Assembly: GCA_934099115.1 (NCBI GenBank)
Contig: CAKOPK010000001.1
Coordinates: 95,966 to 159,965 of the forward strand
DNA length: 64,000 bases
Source of the DNA: an uncultured Bacilli bacterium
GTDB lineage: Bacteria > Bacillota_I > Bacilli_A > RF39 > UBA660
Direction: 5' to 3'
The notes under the pieces are model-generated. The model worked only from the letters and a program-made list of their open reading frames with translations. It ran no database searches and had not been told where the DNA came from. The stretch's first letter is position 1. Each line of letters begins with the position of its first letter. Made by a program: the position numbers and the translations under genes. Of the stretch, positions 62,191-64,000 are shown piece by piece.

Positions 62191-63897
62191 ATGGACAAAT
62201 TTAAAAGCAAAGTTATTAAACTTGCTGTTAGTGGTGTCGCAATATTTGCTTTTGGAATATTTATAGGATATCAATTAAATTACGGTACGCTTTCATCAAT
62301 TCAGGGTTATTTATTTAACGCTGCTGGTGAAGCATCTGATTTGAATGCGTCAAATTCTAATGCTTCGAACTCTAACGCATCAAATTCGAATGCGTCAAAT
62401 TCTAATGCATCTGACTCTAACGCGTCTGATGCCAATGCTTCAAGTGCAAATGCTTCAAGTGCAAATGCAAGTGCAACAGATAATATAATTTATCTTCAAA
62501 ATTTTGCATTGGGATCTACAAGTGCAAAACAAGGCAATAAAGTAAATGTTACGATTGGAACAAGTGGTGCTTGTAATTCAGCTGTATCCATTGTATTTAA
62601 AGGTGGAAATGGTATAACATTTACAGCACAAGTTCAAGATATTACAGGTAATCCTTATATAGTAATACCAAATTCAGCTGTTGCTACTACATATTCAGTT
62701 AGCGATGTATTGTTAGTTGGTAGAAATAGTGATAATACAACATTTACAAAACAATATAGTATGTCTGGAGCTAACACATATGCATTCAATAGTTCTTTAA
62801 CAGTTGTTGCAAAAGAGACTAATAATGGTGGAACACAACAACCTGTTTCAAAGGTTAGTTTAACAAGTATTTCACTTGGTAGTACATCAGCAAAAGTTAG
62901 TGATAAAGTTTATGTTAACATTCAAACAAGTGAAAAATTAAATAGTTTGAAATTAGTATTTACTTCTGCTGATGGAAAAACATTTACCGTTTATGCAAAA
63001 GATCTTTTAACAAAACCTTATATTGTGATTCCTTCTTCAACTGTTGCTGGTACTTATTCATTAACGAGTGCTATTATTGCTACATCAAAGAGTTCAACAG
63101 CATATAGTAAAGACGGTGAAAATGATACTGAAAAATTTGATTTCAATTCTACAATAGAAATAAGTGACGGAACAGAAACTACATTTATATATAATAATGA
63201 GGATGTAAATTCTGATGTATTAACAAAATTATATAATGCACCAAGTGGAACAGAAATAACAATAAATGCCGATTCAAATACATTAATTAATGAAGAATTA
63301 TTTAATGCAATTAAAGGTAAAAATAAGAAATTAGTTATTAACTATAAAGACAATCAAATAGTATTTAATGGAAATAACATAGATAGCTCAAAAACTATTG
63401 ATATAAGTATGACTGTTGATACTGTATCAAGTAATGAAGATATCTATAAGTTAGTATCAAACGGAATTATTGTAAATTTTCCTGATAATGGCAATTTACC
63501 AGGAAAAGCATTAATAAGAGTAAAAGCAATCGAAGAAGTAGATAAAGTTTTAAATGATAATGTTTATGTGTATGTTTATAACGAATCTTCAAATGACTTC
63601 TGTGTTGTTGATATAAGTGTTAAAAAATCAAAAGATGGATATTATGAATTTACAATTACTCATAACTCTGATTACTTAATTGTAAATGAAAAATTAAATA
63701 GTAAGTTAGTTGTTAGTCAAAGCGATGGAAATATAGTTAACTTCCAAAAAGGAAATGGAACACTTCTTATGTTAATAGCTGTTGGTGTTGCTGTTATTAT
63801 TGCAGCAGTAATAGTAATAGTTGTTCTAAAAAAGAAAAAAAGTACTCCTTCAAAAAATAATAAAAATAACAACAATGTAAATAACAATAACTTATAA
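62191..63897 (+). CDS. Membrane-anchored surface protein with Asn-Ala-Ser repeats
   Basis: 568 aa. N-terminal hydrophobic segment (LAVSGVAIFAFGIFIGYQL), a low-complexity SNASN/SNASD tract at about residues 50-97, two homologous beta-sandwich domains of about 110 residues (LGSTSAKQGNKVNV...PYIVIPNSAVATTYSV and LGSTSAKVSDKVYV...PYIVIPSSTVAGTYSL), a third different domain, and a C-terminal helix (LLMLIAVGVAVIIAAVIVIVVL) followed by KKKK and an Asn-rich tail. Both ends therefore carry membrane segments. Likely a wall-spanning structural or adhesion protein, perhaps glycosylated on the repeat tract. Confidence 0.78.
   Translation: MDKFKSKVIKLAVSGVAIFAFGIFIGYQLNYGTLSSIQGYLFNAAGEASDLNASNSNASNSNASNSNASNSNASDSNASDANASSANASSANASATDNIIYLQNFALGSTSAKQGNKVNVTIGTSGACNSAVSIVFKGGNGITFTAQVQDITGNPYIVIPNSAVATTYSVSDVLLVGRNSDNTTFTKQYSMSGANTYAFNSSLTVVAKETNNGGTQQPVSKVSLTSISLGSTSAKVSDKVYVNIQTSEKLNSLKLVFTSADGKTFTVYAKDLLTKPYIVIPSSTVAGTYSLTSAIIATSKSSTAYSKDGENDTEKFDFNSTIEISDGTETTFIYNNEDVNSDVLTKLYNAPSGTEITINADSNTLINEELFNAIKGKNKKLVINYKDNQIVFNGNNIDSSKTIDISMTVDTVSSNEDIYKLVSNGIIVNFPDNGNLPGKALIRVKAIEEVDKVLNDNVYVYVYNESSNDFCVVDISVKKSKDGYYEFTITHNSDYLIVNEKLNSKLVVSQSDGNIVNFQKGNGTLLMLIAVGVAVIIAAVIVIVVLKKKKSTPSKNNKNNNNVNNNNL
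62338..62480 (+). repeat. Low-complexity repeat encoding (S)NAS/NAD units
   Basis: Roughly 14 repeats of a 9-12 bp unit (TCnAAyGC in varied synonymous forms) coding for Asn-Ala-Ser and Ser-Asn-Ala-Ser/Asp. Synonymous variation among units argues for selection on the peptide rather than recent slippage. Confidence 0.85.
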
Positions 63898-63905
63898 AAT
63901 CACTT

Positions 63906-63929
63906 AAAAAAGAGCTCAAGCTCTTTTTT
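63906..63929 (+). terminator. Terminator after the NAS-repeat protein
   Basis: AAAAAAGAGCT-CA-AGCTCTTTTTT symmetric hairpin with a T run; could also serve a minus-strand gene entering from the right. Confidence 0.85.
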
Positions 63930-64000
63930 CTTTTTTGTAATTTCAACCGCACCACTATTTATAATAATCTAATTCTACATCATAAACACATTTATAGTCA

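Noticed and set aside
62338..62480. CRISPR-like or minisatellite array.
   Set aside because: Repeats are short, in frame, vary synonymously and encode an Asn-Ala-Ser peptide within a surface protein; there are no spacers.
63955..64000. Minus-strand reading DYKCVYDVELDYYK-stop as the 3' end of a gene entering from the right.
   Set aside because: Plausible, with a suitable terminator beside it, but 14 residues are too few to call a gene.

Overview
The window is strongly AT-rich DNA from a low-GC Gram-positive bacterium (Bacillota, Bacilli-type gene order) that spans its chromosomal replication origin. Gene order around dnaA closely follows the Bacillus subtilis origin region: dnaA-dnaN-recF-gyrB-gyrA, SRP RNA-tadA-dnaX-ybaB-recR-bofA-holB-ricT-trmN6-pth-mfd, tatD-3D protein-rsmA-yabG-veg-spoVG, yabP-yabQ-divIC, and rpmH-rnpA-yidC-jag. 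Spore genes are plentiful (spo0A, spoIID, spoIIQ, spoIIID, yabG, yabP, yabQ, cwlD, bofA), so the organism or a recent ancestor forms endospores. UGA is a stop codon here (ricT and yabQ end in it; conserved Trp codons are UGG), so this is not a code-4 mollicute. A gut Erysipelotrichia/RF39-like lineage would fit, but that is inference.

Layout. 1-7.0 kb: rpiB end, then a + strand block of RNA-modification and spore-cortex genes (tatD to cwlD). 7.0-9.7 kb: a double-HTH regulator and a large surface protein. 9.7-19.1 kb: minus-strand replication/repair/translation block (mfd to SRP RNA). 19.1-20.0 kb: a gene-free centromere-like region with six perfect parS sites, partly on tandemly duplicated ~240 bp units, plus DnaA boxes. 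20.0-28.7 kb: gyrA, gyrB, recF, a comK homologue, dnaN, dnaA. 28.7-29.2 kb: oriC with clustered DnaA boxes. 29.2-31.4 kb: rpmH-rnpA-yidC-jag. 31.4-42.4 kb: translation (prmC, prfA, rpoE, argS), a class A PBP, glycolysis (gpmI, tpiA, pgk) and spo0A. 42.5-45.0 kb: spoIID-spoIIQ and a SpoIIID protein fused to a decayed MreB/Mbl-like domain. 45.1-47.9 kb: a complete Agr quorum-sensing system (agrA, agrC, and on the other strand agrB, agrD). 48.2-51.6 kb: csp, hpf, secA. 51.6-60.6 kb: accessory island at the 3' end of secA. 60.6-63.9 kb: an O-antigen-ligase-like membrane protein and a membrane-anchored surface protein rich in Asn-Ala-Ser repeats.

Most interesting region. The 3' end of secA (the SEC-C zinc tail CGSG-KYKQCCGK) occurs three times: in secA, at 53.61-53.66 kb and at 60.11-60.16 kb. 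The copies differ mainly at wobble positions, as expected if integrative elements carry their own secA tail and insert there. Two elements seem to sit in tandem. The first carries a TPR-like protein and a PH-like/FtsK-gamma protein split by a -1 frameshift at A_AAA_AAA. The second carries a decayed tyrosine integrase and an unrecognised five-gene cargo: a PD-(D/E)XK nuclease-like protein with a winged-helix partner, then a 550-aa protein with an internal duplication, a 109-aa protein and an MBL-fold hydrolase. This cargo is the best candidate here for an undescribed (possibly defence) system.

Regulation visible in the sequence: SigE-type promoters before yabG, yabP, cwlD, spoIID and perhaps bofA; Spo0A boxes before comK and spo0A; Noc-type sites inside trmN6, dnaX and recF. 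All assignments were made by eye from sequence; no database search was run.
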